Shown here piece after piece: positions 45,534 through 58,200 of a stretch of DNA of 64,000 nt. Source of the DNA: Cercozoa sp. M6MM (Eukaryota; Endomyxa: Ascetosporea); assembly GCA_040357565.1 (NCBI GenBank), contig JBDODJ010000011.1; one strand, given 5' to 3'. The first letter of the stretch is position 1; every line of letters begins with the position of its first letter. Under the pieces are notes generated by a model that saw nothing but the letters and a program-made list of their open reading frames with translations, searched no databases and was not told the DNA's origin. The position numbers and the translations under genes were made by a program.

Positions 45534-48435
45534 CTACATCAAGCTAGGGGCGTTGGTACCACGCTGACGGTGCAGCGACATGGCGTCGGCGTACTTGCCA
45601 CTGAGCCAGCTATCGGCCGTGTGCACCGGCGCAGGCAGGCGGATCAGCTCTATTGACACACATCACGGAGATGCTCGGAATGAGCAGCAGGGGAAGGAAA
45701 GAACTTACTGCCACGCGAGGCGCCAATCTTGAGGTGCTGAGCGTACACCGTGAGGTACACCAGGTCGTCCTGCGCCAGCGGACTGAACACAAGTTCATCG
45801 AATTGGAAAGTGAGAGTTAGCAACAACGAAGAAAGGAAAATTACGTGGTGTTGGCGCGAACGATGAAGCGGCACGGCGACTGGTTGCCAACGGCCTGCTC
45901 CACATTGTTGCATGTTAAGCATGCAAGGCGATACTGTAGGTGTGCGTACCGTGTAGAACTCAGCGCCCATGGTAATGCACGGGTCGTTGTTGATCTGCAC
46001 AAACAAGAGTCAAGTGAAGAGGAAACACAGTGCAGAGGTTGACCAGACAAGAGAGAACAGAGACACACCACAAACTGGTTGTGATCGCCACGCGGCGTGG
46101 CAACAATGAGCGCCGGCTTCTTCTCGGTGTACACCAGCGTGTACGGCACTGCCGCCTGCACACACAATACGGGGATCAATAACAAGCAAACACAGGCACA
46201 GGTAGGGCCTACCATGTCAGCAATCGGGCCCATTGCGTTTTTAATGGCAGCGAGTTCCTCTGAAAAGGCAGTAAACTTAGTTACACAGACCAAAGTAAGA
46301 GAGGTTCAAAGTACCGCCCGGGTGCTGCTTGGTAGTCTGCGTAGCGCGGTAGATGAGCATCGTCTTGGCCTTGGAAGCACCACGCGCCTTAATCAGCAGG
46401 TCAGCCACCAGGCGCGGCTCGTTCTGCTGCGGGCACTGCTCGGGGAAGGGTAGGGTGTACAGGGGTATAAACAAAAATGAAGAGGGAAAGAAATACCTCG
46501 GCGCACCAAGAGCGCACCTGCTCGAACTTACCACCACACTGCATCACCTGTCAGACCAGAAGAGGAAATATACAGAGGTGTCACAAGTGATTATCCAAAT
46601 ACGAGTCGCCAAATACCACACAGACACGGCGCATCTGCGGCGAGGAACCACCGCCGGTCTCGATGCCGCAGATGGCGACGCCTGGCATCTTGCGCTTGAC
46701 GTCTTGCGACAACACCGGTGCCAGCGTTGGGATGCCTGTACAAAGAAAGAGCAGAGTTAGGTACAAAGGGCAACACAACAACAGGAGTGCACATACCGCA
46801 GCGATTGACAGCCGAAGCAAAGAGGCCGAACATGGCATCACTCTTGCGGAAGGTGGCAATGGCTACCTTCTGCACCGGCACCTTGCCCGGGGCACTGCGC
46901 TCGCCCGGCGGCAGCTTGGTCATCTGAGGACGTAGTAAGAGATAATGGGAGTAGATGTCGTGTACAGGAGACGTACAATAGCCTCAGAGGCATGCAGTTT
47001 CTTCTGGAAGTCATCGCAAGCTACACACAGACTACTCATTCGATTAACATCAGATACAAAGAGTGCCTACCCTTGGTGCTGCCGTGCTTGCCTTTCCTGC
47101 ATCAGAAGACAAACAATGATGAGTCCAAGGGCAATAAAAGGTGAGTATAAGGGCAATAAAAGGTGAGTATAAGGGCAATAAAAGGTGAGTATAAGGNNNN
47201 NNNNNNAGGGCAATAAAAGGTGAGTATAAGGGCAATAAAAGGTGAGTATAAGGCAAAAGGTGAGTACAAGGGCAATAAAAGGCAAGCAAGAATACGGCAT
47301 AACGACGAGGACAACATGGCGGTTCGACGACTTCGGGTCGAGCGGGCACTGCTGCTGCGTCTGCACAACCAACAAGTAAACGAAGCAAACAAAGCAGACA
47401 AAAGGGAGATGTCACCTGCTGAATGACGTTAACAGCGTCGCGGAACGAAGCCTCGACCTCCTCGCCCACATCGACACGCAGCGACGGGTCGTTCCAGCGA
47501 TCGCTCTCTGCAAGCAGTGAATATAAGAAGCAAGAGGTGCCAGGTGGGAGAAGGGAATAAACCAGTCTGCAACTCGCGCATGGCAGTGTTGATGTCGCGG
47601 TCGTTGCGCACACCACAGAACACAGGGTGCAGTGTCACACGCACCTGCGCCCACACAGAAATAGTAGGATATGGCTATCTAACTGGAGGGCCACAAAGCT
47701 ACCTGTCTTAATTTGGGGTGGCCATTCACACGGTCCTGACCGGCCGTGTTAATGCGCGGGTTCAACTGGCGCAGCAGCACACGGTGCGGGTTGATCGACA
47801 CCTGCGTACAGGAGAATCTAGAGTGCACAGAAAGAGAAAAGCAACAAGGAAGCAAGTACAGCCGAGAAGGCGTTCAGCGGATCCTCGCGCAGGTACGGCA
47901 CCGCGCACGCTTGCCACCTACACTCAGCATGGATAAAAAGAGCAACGTGGTACAGGGGCAACAATACAGCTCCTTGGCCAGGCCAACACGCTCATCAGCA
48001 CGGCGCACGCTCGTGCTCTGTCGAAACACACCATCACAAGAGTTGAAGTAAGAGTTAAAGCGAAGTAAGACACTCACCTGGTTGAACATGGCCTTGTCGC
48101 TCTCGTCAAAAAGCGGGTTGGCCTTGACGTGCAGCAGATCAGTCGCAAAGTGCACGCGCAGAGGCTCATCGCCTGCAACAGGGATATACTTTAATAAAGA
48201 GAAAGAGGCCGGCAACACACCAGTGTTAAAGTCGGCGTTGCGCTCCTTCTGGTGGCCAGCGTTGGTGACGCAGAAGGCCATGAAGGGCGCCTCTCGCACC
48301 TTCAAGTCGTGCACCTGCTGGTAGTGCTCGGCGTGCGAGATCTCGACAATGTCCCCCTGACGGTTCTTCCACATGTGCCGCTCGTGCACACCGTGCGACA
48401 GATCGATTCCTGCATTCAAAATATATATGTGTGCA

Positions 48436-48466
<31 letters not shown>

Positions 48467-50043
48467 GGCGATGGTGATACCATCGACACGACGAGTACGT
48501 TGGGCGTACTGGAAGAACATGTCCTTCCTTGCCAAGGCAGCAGCCTACGCAAGCAGGGACACAGTGTCCAGAACTAGAAAACAACAGAACCAGAGAGACA
48601 ACAAGAGGGACACACCATCTCCTGGCGGTCGTTGCAGCTGCTCAGCATGTCGTACACCGAGGCTTGGCAGAAGGCCTGCTTGCGCGGAGTCACCGAGACC
48701 CACGCTTTGCGCTGCGCCACGTTGACGCCACGGACGCCTGGGAAGGAGGAAAGAGTAAGGTTCCGGAGAGACTAACGTTCACAGAAGGCAGGTACCAAAC
48801 TCGAAGCCTGCAAACACGTTCACCTGGCACATGTTCTTCGGCAGACCAAAGCGCGCCAGCGAAGGTGCGTTCAGCACAGCAGGCTGCAAGGAAAGGCCAG
48901 GTAAAGAAAAGAACAACATCACAAAGGATAACAAAAGATGAAGACTTACGTTCTGCGTGTTGTACGAGATGCTAAAGAAGGTGTCCTGCAGCTTCATGAT
49001 GTCATCCTTGTTCTTGAGAGCGCCTATTTAATTATCCACGTACTCATTGGAATTGCAGTGGAACTGCAGTGAAACAGTGTGTTGTTTACCGTTGACTAGG
49101 AAGAGCACGAGTTGTTCGAACTCGGGCTTGGTCATGTCACCGATCGAGCGGAACTGGCCCGAGTGCTCAAGACGCACCTCGACGTCTTCACCTTCGACGC
49201 CGACAGCAGGCGCCGTGAAGACGCCGTTGATACGCTCTGCGCGAACATAAACATACCCACAAGACACACAAAGACAGAGAGAGTGGGAAGAAACGCAAGA
49301 GTTGTACCGCCTGTGTAGAGCAGCAGTGTGCCACCAGTTAGATGGAAGTGTCGGCCTTTGCTGCACGAAAGAGACAGCACAAGGCATGACGAGCAATTTG
49401 CACTGACAGATGAGGAGCAAGCAAGCACACCGAGCAGCCGACGGAAGGTCGTAGAAGTAGCGCTTGCGTTGTTCGACCGAGTAGTCGAGGTCGTGGCCGC
49501 CTTTGGAAACTACCATCGACGCCTCTGCAGAGAAACAAAAACAGGCACAATGGATTTAAGTTCAAGAGGAAAGCAGAGCGGCGCAATTACTGTAGATGTT
49601 AAGGTCGCGCAGCGTCAACTCAAACACGTTGCTCGGAGCCTCTGCTCAATCAACAAACGAACTACCCCACAACCAGGAAAAATGAAAACAAAAGAAGATA
49701 CCGGCGTTGGTGAGACGAGGCGCTCCACGGCCTCCTCGACCACGGCCTCCTCCTCGACCACGACCGCCACGGCCTCCTCCGCGTCCTCCACGGCCTCCGC
49801 GTCCTCCACGGCCACGTCCTGGAAGCAAGAGGCGATGTCTCGGTTCCGAGACAAGTGGGTGGAAAAATCAGAAATGCTACCACGTCCTCCACGTTCTCGG
49901 TTAGCACGTCCTGTTCATCCAATTGAAGCTTGTAAAAGCACAGGTGGTGAGCACCGCTCTTTTCAAAGTTCCGAAACCCGGGCTCGGTTCCGGTTCCAAA
50001 AGCGACCCAACCGAGAACACACAGAAGCAAACCAACCACTCAT
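45534..50043 (-). CDS. Argonaute/Piwi-family protein, slicer residues missing
   Basis: About 28 exons join in phase from ATG 50043 to a TAG at 45534-45536, about 835 residues. N-terminus: some 40 residues of RGG repeats. N domain: DYSVEQRKRYFYDLPSA, HFHLTGGTLLLYTG. Linker 1: VAQRKAWVSVTPRKQAF. PAZ: VEISHAEHYQQVHDLKVR to DEPLRVHFATDLLHVKANP. Linker 2: VPYLREDPLNAFSAVSINPH. MID: HVVLVVMPKGKHGSTK. PIWI: PGVAICGIETGGGSS, KAKTMLIYRATQTTKQ, PYTLVYTEKKPALIVA, then LIRLPAPVHTADSWLSG, equivalent to 'vsipaPvYYAHl'. At the slicer positions the usual GADV Asp aligns with Glu (GIET), the Asp of 'FYRDGV' with Ala (YRAT), and the 'SHAGIQGTSRP..YHV' segment lacks its His. Argonautes bind small RNAs; this one is predicted not to cleave. 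RGG boxes are also found at the N-terminus of trypanosome AGO1. Confidence 0.9.
47125..47285. repeat. 22-bp tandem repeat with 10-N gap
   Basis: At least six copies of a GGCAATAAAAGGTGAGTATA unit in tandem, broken by N at 47197-47206. It lies in an intron of the Argonaute gene between the MID-domain exons LVVM and PKGKHG. Copies are nearly identical, so copy number is uncertain. Confidence 0.92.
48434..48467. repeat. (GACA)n microsatellite
   Basis: Eight or so GACA units inside an intron of the Argonaute gene, near a short TA-rich stretch. Confidence 0.9.
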
Positions 50044-50758
50044 TGCTGCGAATCTTGCACTTTTAGGCGACCAGAAGACTCGACAAGGATTTGTTTTGCA
50101 AAACAAAAACGCGCCGGACTTTTAGGCGGTATTAATTAAGGAAGCGTTTGCCGGAACCAGGAACCGGCTTTTCTCGTCCCCTGCCACAAGTACCGTCTTG
50201 TTTTGACAGCATTGTTAGTGCCGGACTGGGAGTATTATTCAACTACCAAAAACTCGACGGGTGACGTGCACAAATTAATCTCACTCATGCGCCGGGGCTA
50301 CGCAGAAACACACGCACACAGTACTTGTTGCCCCATTCAAGAAGTAATGTGCGGTTTCTGTTAAAGTTCGCAATGCTATCATAAGTCACAGTTAATTTAT
50401 ATCAGACTGCATTTCATTTTAATACGGTACCCTGGAAGCAGGTACACGTTTCTACTACCAGAAGCTAGAGCATACTGTACCGTAGATTCACAGCGGCAGT
50501 GCCTGCACATTCTGCATTTTCGCCACTTGTGCCATGCGTTCGGCAAAAAAGCTACCTGATATCTAAGGGTGTGTCGCTCTGCATTGACCTTATTGCGATC
50601 GAAGGCTTTAAATGTGCAGTATCAAGCCACACCGGCAGAAACAGTGAAATTATTTGCCTTTATAAAAATAGCCAGAGTACAGTCCATTTGTACGCTGCAG
50701 AACTTGCCCAAGCCGCATTACTAGGCACCAACCCGCCAATCTGGGCTGTGCGAATGGA
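50044..50758. promoter_or_regulatory. Divergent intergenic region, ~715 bp
   Basis: Separates the divergent starts of the Argonaute (50043) and giant mitochondrial protein (50759) genes, so both promoters should lie here. Open frames up to 90 codons are not supported. No consensus element found. Confidence 0.4.
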
Positions 50759-53700
50759 ATGGTGCGCTTGAGCACGGTTCAGCTGCGTCGCGCTGCGCGA
50801 GCGTCTTCTCGTCTGAGAGCCTCGCGCGGCCAGCGCCGTGCCATCACATGTGAGTTGTCTGCTGGCACATGATACATCCGATGCACATCGGGCCTTACCG
50901 CACAGCTACGCGCAGTGCACGATTGTGAATATTTTTTGCCGATCGGTTACAATTTGTTTCGCTTGGCATTGGCGTTTTTCGGGGCCTCGCTCTTTGTGCG
51001 TTTGTTGTTTTCTGTGTGCGTTGATGTGTCGTGTCTGTGCACAGATGCACCGCAACAAACGCCGGGTTACGACCCGCGCCACGGTCCGATCGAAGAGGTC
51101 TGGCTGAGTCAGCTGGTGCCGAGCAAAGCGGCCCTCGAAAAGATGACGGACGAAGCACGTCAGCGTCGCATGCGCGCCGTGTGCCGCGGTCTGTTGTCGA
51201 ACTACGTTAAGGTGGAGCAGCTGGAGGCCATGTCGCTCGCGGCTCAGGAGCAACTGCTGCGCGACGAGTGGCGCAAGGTGTGCCGCTTCCAGCAGAAGGT
51301 AGCCTTTCTGCCATGTGTGTCTGGCCTGTGCCTGTGGCCTAGCCTGTGTGGCCTAGCCTGTGGCCTGAACTGTGAAAGCCTTGTGCTTGTTGTTCTCACG
51401 GTGTTGTACTCTCACTCTGACTACTCTTGCAGCTGTCGGAGTTGTCGGGAATCTCGCCGCACGAGCGCATCTCGATGGTGGAGAAGTTCGGCGTCATGCG
51501 TCCCGACCGGCAGCGTCTGCGCAACTACTCGCCGGGCAACGTGGTCGAGCTCATGCGGCGCGACGGCATGCCGGCCGACCCGTACCTGCGCACGGACGAC
51601 CGTCCCGTGGTGGACATGACGCCGCAGGTGGCGCGTCGCCGCGCACTCAAGAAGCAGCTCAGCGAGCTCAAGAAGGGCACCTCGATCTCGGACGTCAAGC
51701 GCGACGTCTACGAGCAGCAGGTAGCCTGTCTTGCCCCCTTACACTTTATCCCCTTACACCTTACCCTTCCACCTATCCCTTACACCTTACCCCTACCCCT
51801 TACACCTTCCGCCTACCCTTGCCCTTACCCCTTACACTTACCTTACCCCTTACACCTTGCCCTTACCCTTACCCCTTGCCCTTACCCCTTACACCTTGCC
51901 CTTACCCTTACCCTTACCCTTACCCTTACCCTTACACCTTGCCCTTACCCCTACACCTTACCCCCCTCTGTCCCGTCCCATTTACCCCCCCCCCCTGCAG
52001 CTGCTGCGCCCGGACCATGCATTGGCCGAGTTCCGCCGCACGTTCCACGTGCTGCCCAACGACGTGCAGGCGCAGGTGATCGACGACATCGTGGAGCGCA
52101 AGGTGCTTGCCAAGCGTTACGAGAAACTCGCCGGCCACGAGGCTGTTGTAGGCTTTACTATTTACCCCTTTGCACATCCGAACTGAACTCCCTTTGACAC
52201 AGGTGGCAGGCACATCGGCATCGGGAGACGATGTCACGTCGGACGAGGGCCTACTGGCCGAGCTGGCCGATGAGGCGACGTCGCCGGAGCGTGCCAAGGA
52301 AGTGCTGCAGCGCTATGTGCAGTTGCGTGCTGAGAAGTACCGCCTGGAGCGTGCTGCTGGTGCCGAGCTGCTCATGCGCCGTCTGCAAAAGGTGCGTTGG
52401 CCCCCTGCCCTCCCGGTACCTCGTATCTCCCTATTCACTACCCCACGTGTAGGCGGCCGACGAACTCGAGTTCAACAAGCAGCGCACCTGGGGTGTCGTG
52501 GTGCGTCTCCCGGAGGTGGCCTTCGACCCGGAGCAGGAGATCACGAGCACGCCGCTGTCGCCGTACAACACGCTGCACACGGCATCGAACCCGTACGACA
52601 TCAATCAGAAGGAGGACTACCACTTCCGCATGGCCATGGATGAGGGTAGCTCTCCTTGCCTGCTATACTTGCCTGCTTTACTACACCTATACTTACCTAC
52701 TATACACCTATACTTCCCTACTATACTACACCTGTACTTACCTACTATACTACACCTATACTACACCTACTTACCTACCTATATTGCACCTATACTACAC
52801 CTACTTCCCTACTAACTTCCCTCCTATACTTAACTACCCCCCTGGTGTCCAGACTCGTACACCTTCATGGGCGGTAAGATCCTGCCAAAGGGACACCGCG
52901 AGACGGGCTCGAGCCGCATGCGCACGTCGATGCCGGGTCTGGTGCGCGACTGGGACGGCCGTCTGTGGACGTTCTACCTGGAGAACATCTCGTCCGAGCA
53001 CCAGGAGGCCGCCGATCTGTTCGAGCGACCTCACAACCTGCACGATGCCACAGAGAAGCAGTACAACCTCGGCACGGTGGTGACTTTCACCAAGCTGTCG
53101 CACACGCCGGATGCTGAGGAGGCCGAGCGTCTGCGCGAGTTCACGCGCGCTGCCAACATGTAGTCTTGTCTCTCTTGTCTCTCTTGTCCCTCCCCCCCCC
53201 CCCACCTATACTCATCTTACCCCTATACCTATACTCCGTACCCTTATGCCTCTTACCCTATATCCCTCATTCCTTACCCTTCTACCCCTCTCTTATACCC
53301 CTACATATACCCCTATACCCCCTATCATACACCCCTTATACCTTACCCTTATACCTTACCCTTATACCCTATCATATACCCCTATACCGTATCACATACC
53401 CCTATACCCCTTACCCCTACCCGTGCCTTGCCCAGGTCGCGTCTGCTGCCGGACCTGCAGGACCAGCGCGATTGCAACTCGATCGCCGAGCGCAATGCCA
53501 AGCACTCGCACGAGTTCCACGACGGTGACGAGATCGACCCCGAGATCGACCGCATCCAGGACATTGTACTTGCCTTGTAGCCTTCCCCCCTGTAGCCCTG
53601 TATCCGCCTTTTTCCGTCCTGCAGAACGAAGACATGGACGACTTCATGCTGGCCGAGGACGAGATGGACGAGGTGGGCCGTGAGCAGTACCGCGACATGT

Positions 53701-55182
53701 GGGCGCAGGAGAAGAAACGCGTGCTGGCCGAGCGGCAGCAGCGTCGGCAGCTGGTCCGCGCGGCTACAGGTCTCGACCTGCCGCATGACCAGGTGCGCAG
53801 CAGTATCATGCGCCGCGCACTCACCGAGGGCCGCAGTCTGGGCTGCCTGGTGGACATGGCGCTGATGCCCGAGGGAGTCAACTCGTTCGCCGAGTCCCTG
53901 GACTCGCAGCAAGACGGCGTGCTGCCGACGGCCTTATCGGGCGAGCATGCGCGCGCTGCCGACCGCCTGCTGCGCTACACGCGTGCCGTGCGACTCACCT
54001 ACCAGGCCGCGATGCAGCAGGCGGTGCGCAAGCTGTGTGCCGCGCAGAGTGAGCTCTCGTCGCTCGTGCCCGACGCCGTGGACGACGACGTGTGCGCCGA
54101 CGCCGCCGGCCGCCTGGCGCTGGTGCGCACGCGCGCCGACCTCAACGAACTCGCCGAGTGGCTCGTGTCGCGTGGCCTGGCGCACTCGCAGCAGGTGCCC
54201 CTACCCCCCCCCCCCCCCACCTTACCTACCTCTACCCCCCTCCCCTACCCCTCCACCTCCCCCCTACCTACCCCCACCTACCTACCTACCTACCACTTTA
54301 ACTACCTCCCTACCCCACCTTACCTACCTCTACCTACCTCCCTACTCCACCTTACCTATCTACCTCCCCTCTACCTACCCCCCCCCCCGCCCCCAGGCAC
54401 CAGCACTAGCCATGCGACTGGTGGAGGCGAGCGGCACTGCCGTGCAGTACGCGATGCAGCATGCGGCGGCCGGTCTGGACGCGCCGGAGCGTTGCGCCGA
54501 CCCGTTCGTGCGGTACTGGCTGCAGACGCCGGTGGAGACCAATGCCGGCACGGAGACGGACACGCGCGGCGTGCTGCGCGCCGAGGTGGCACGTCTCGAG
54601 CAAGGCGGCCGCACACTCAATGTGGCAGCACCGCAGCGCGATGTGTCGGACCTGCTGCAGCACGTGGTGCACGCGGTGCGACACTGCAAGGGCCAGGCGC
54701 TGCATGAGGCACTCAAGCTCGGCCGGCAGCAGCGCGCCGAACTGATGCGTCTCGAGCTGGCGCGTCTCTCGCGCGGCAACCGTCTGCAACTCGAGCTGCG
54801 CAATCTGTCGCCGCAGCAGCAGCCGCGTGTGCTGCTGGCGCTGCTGGAGACACTGGTGCCGCACGAGGCCGGCCGTCTGCGCCAGCAACTCGAGGCTGCC
54901 GAGTCTCGCGAGGACAGCGCGCAGCGCCACAGTGCGCGTGCTGCCGTCACCAAGAAGCTGCGCGAACTCGCGCTTGAGCACTTCGTGAGCGCCGACGACG
55001 ATGCTGTGGTGGACGAGATCCAGGTACAGGCGCCGGCCGAGCTGCACAAGCTGGCCTCGCGACTTGGTGCTGACGACGCTGTGCACCCGCGCCTGCTGGC
55101 CACTGTGCTGGCCAAGGCGCAGTCCAACGCGCCTCCCAGCCTGGTCGATGGCGATGCTGAGAAGTATTATCTCTCTGCATAT

Positions 55183-55234
<52 letters not shown>

Positions 55235-58200
55235 GTATATACATATTTATTATTTATATATTTTGCAGGCTGCTGGAGCAACTGGCCAAGGAGCAAGGCG
55301 TCTCTCTTGACGATCTGTCGCGCAAGGAGTTCAAGCAGGTAGTCCTTGTGTGGACTCACACTTTGCCCTTGTTGCCCCTTACCCCTGTGTGTGTGTGGGA
55401 CAGGTGCGTGAGCTGTGTGCGTCGATCGACCTGCTGCGCGACACGCGTCAGCAGCACGACGACTTTGTGCAGCAGCACGGCGCCTTTGTGGCGGCGCGTC
55501 TCACCTACGACAACATCGACTCGTGCCTCGTGCCGGCACTGCAGAACCCGCGTCTCGCCGCTGCCTGGAAGGAGGTACCCTGCCCTCTATCTACCCTGCC
55601 CTCTCTCTAGTATATACCTCTGCCCTCTATCTAGTATATTCCTCTGCCCTCTATCTACCTGGTGTATACCCCATATCACATACCTAGTGTATACCCCATA
55701 TCACATACCCAGTGTATACCCCATATCACATACCTATTGTATACTCCCCATACCCCCCCCCCCCTCTATGACAGCTGGCAGTGACGGGCGGCTTGACGGA
55801 GTCGACGCTGCCGAGTGTGACAGAGCAAGTGAGGTCGCGCGTGGAGAAGTCGCTCCGCGCGGACGAGCACTTCCACGCGGAGCACGGGCGATACGCGCGG
55901 TCGGTGGCGCCGTCGGAGCATGTGACGCGCGAGCTGCGGCGCTTCCTGCGCGAGAGCGCGTCGATGCTGCCGTCGGAGGAGAGCGACATGGAGGCCGAGC
56001 ACAACGCTGTGATGGCAGCCATGCAGCGCGAGGCCGCTGCCGAGGTCGAAGGCCACGGCATCGGACGCACCGAGGTCGAGGACGGCGAGCGAGTGACGGC
56101 GCCGGTGCGACAGGCCGTGCTGGCCGGTATGTCGCACACGCGTGCCTCGCGCGACGCCATGCGCTCGCTGCTGGACGACGTGGAGCGCTACCTCCGCTGG
56201 GAACGTGCCGCCAACGGTCTCGCCGACGTGCGCGGCGGCCTGGCCGCTGCTGCCAAGCGTGTACCTTGTCCTTACCCCCCCCCCTGTCCTTACCCCCCAC
56301 CCACATGCACACACACACACCACACATCACCACCACAACCTTAACCCCCCCCCCCTCCGCAGCTGCGCGAGCGCAACGTGGCTGACCTGGCGCGTCAGTT
56401 CGACGAGCAGCAGGAGACGCGCGTAGCGTCGACCGAGGCGGCCGAGGCGTGGCAGGCGGCTCGTGTGCAGGACGTGGACCTGCAGTGCATCTCGGTTCTG
56501 GGCCTCCTGGACTACCTGGAGCCGCTGAACGAGAATTTGCGCGAGACCTACATGGAGTCCTTCATGAGTGTTCTGTCGGGCTGCAAGAGCAGCGACGTCA
56601 ACGACATGGTGGCCGTCGACGGCATCGTGGAGGACACGGTGCAGCAGATGCTCGAGGCCACCAAGCAGACCGTGCGACGCCTGTCGCCCAAGGAATCCGA
56701 GGCCGTCTGGAGCTCCTACAAGCTCTGGGCCTACATGCTGCGACGCTGGGCGCGTGCCTATGCCGCGCCTCTCTTTGTCAAGGGCATGGTACCCCGCACC
56801 CATACCCTATCTACTCTATGCTACCTACTCTATCTATGCTACCTACTCTACCAGCCTATCTACTCTATCTATGCTACCTACTCTATCTATGCTACCTACT
56901 CTACTCTATCTATGCTACCTACTCCATCTACAGGGCGCCGGTAGCGACAAGTCGCTGGCCGAGTTGCTGGCGGCTGCCACCGGAGCCGAGGGTCAGACGG
57001 CCATGTACCAGCTGATGGACGCTGTGCCGACTGTGACCCTGGTGGGCGACATTGTGTCGCACCTCCTGTCGCCCGAGGCCATGCACACGCTGCAACAACT
57101 CGTGCTATCGCACAGCAGTCTGTCGCAGCCGCAGCTCCTCGAGATTGTGCGCAAGTTCTCGTCGTCGCGACATGACTCGGTATCTGCTGTCCCCCTGCCC
57201 CCTGTCCCCCTGGCCTACTCTCCAGCTGCTTACCTCTGACCTGCTGCAGCTCACGGAGCACCAGATCGCCGGCATCATGGAGCAGGCCGTACCGGCACTG
57301 CGCGCCATGAAGCAGGAGCTGCCGCTGGTGCCGTGGCTGCCGCAGGCGCTGCGCGAGCGTCTCAGCAACGAGGCCATCGTGCAGAGTGTGCGCGACGGTT
57401 CTACTGTGTCGCTTGAGGGTACCACTCCATGTACATCTGCCCCTCTGTCCAGATGAGCTGTCCAAATGAGCTGTCCAAATGCACCTAGTGTACCCGTGTA
57501 TGTACCGTGTGTGCACAGGCATGCAGGGCTCTCTGCACGAGGCGCTGTTCGGCGCGAGGAGCGAGCTGACGCAGGAGGAGAAGGCGCGTCTGCAGTCGCG
57601 CGCACTGGCGCTGCAGCGTCTGCGCGAGCGCGCGGGCCAGGCGTCGGCGCAGGCGGCGTCGGAGGCGGCGCTGTTCGAGGCGCAGGACGTGGCACTCCTG
57701 CGTATCGACACGGACGAGGCGCGTCTGCGGCAGCGTCTGGAGTGGCTGGCACCCACGACACCGAAGGGCAAGCTCGGTGGCACGGACAATGCCTTCGCAT
57801 GGCTGCGCCGCGAGGACCTGTCGCCCTTTGGCGTGGCCGAGTTGTCGCCTGAGGCGATCTTGCGCTTCGCACTCGCAGAGCACGAACAGGACGACGACGA
57901 GGACATGAGCGACATGCTGACCTACCAGCCTGGTATGGAGGAAGGCCCGCTGGCCGAGCTTGCGAAAGGCCACTGGGGCCAGCGCGACACACTGCGCGTG
58001 CGACCGGCCGACCTGCTGGAGTACTCGGAGCGCTACAAGGAGTTGCTGCCGCCCTCGCTGCTGCAGGAGGCCGGTCGCTCCAGCGAGCGCGTGACGGAGG
58101 AGTTCGAGCGCAGCTTCGCGCAGAGCTGCGGCGATGACGAGACCGCCGAGCTCGAACTGCAGATGCGCCGACTCTTGTTCACCAATGTAAGCTCCCTGCG

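Noticed and set aside
47125..47285. Regular ~22-bp repeats resembling a CRISPR array.
   Set aside because: There are no unique spacers, the units are directly tandem, and the tract lies in an intron of a eukaryotic gene.
51831..51960. (CCCTTA)-type tracts in introns as interstitial telomeric repeats.
   Set aside because: The unit is CCCTTA/CCCCTT, not the CCCTAA telomere unit, and the tracts are confined to introns with sense-strand polarity.
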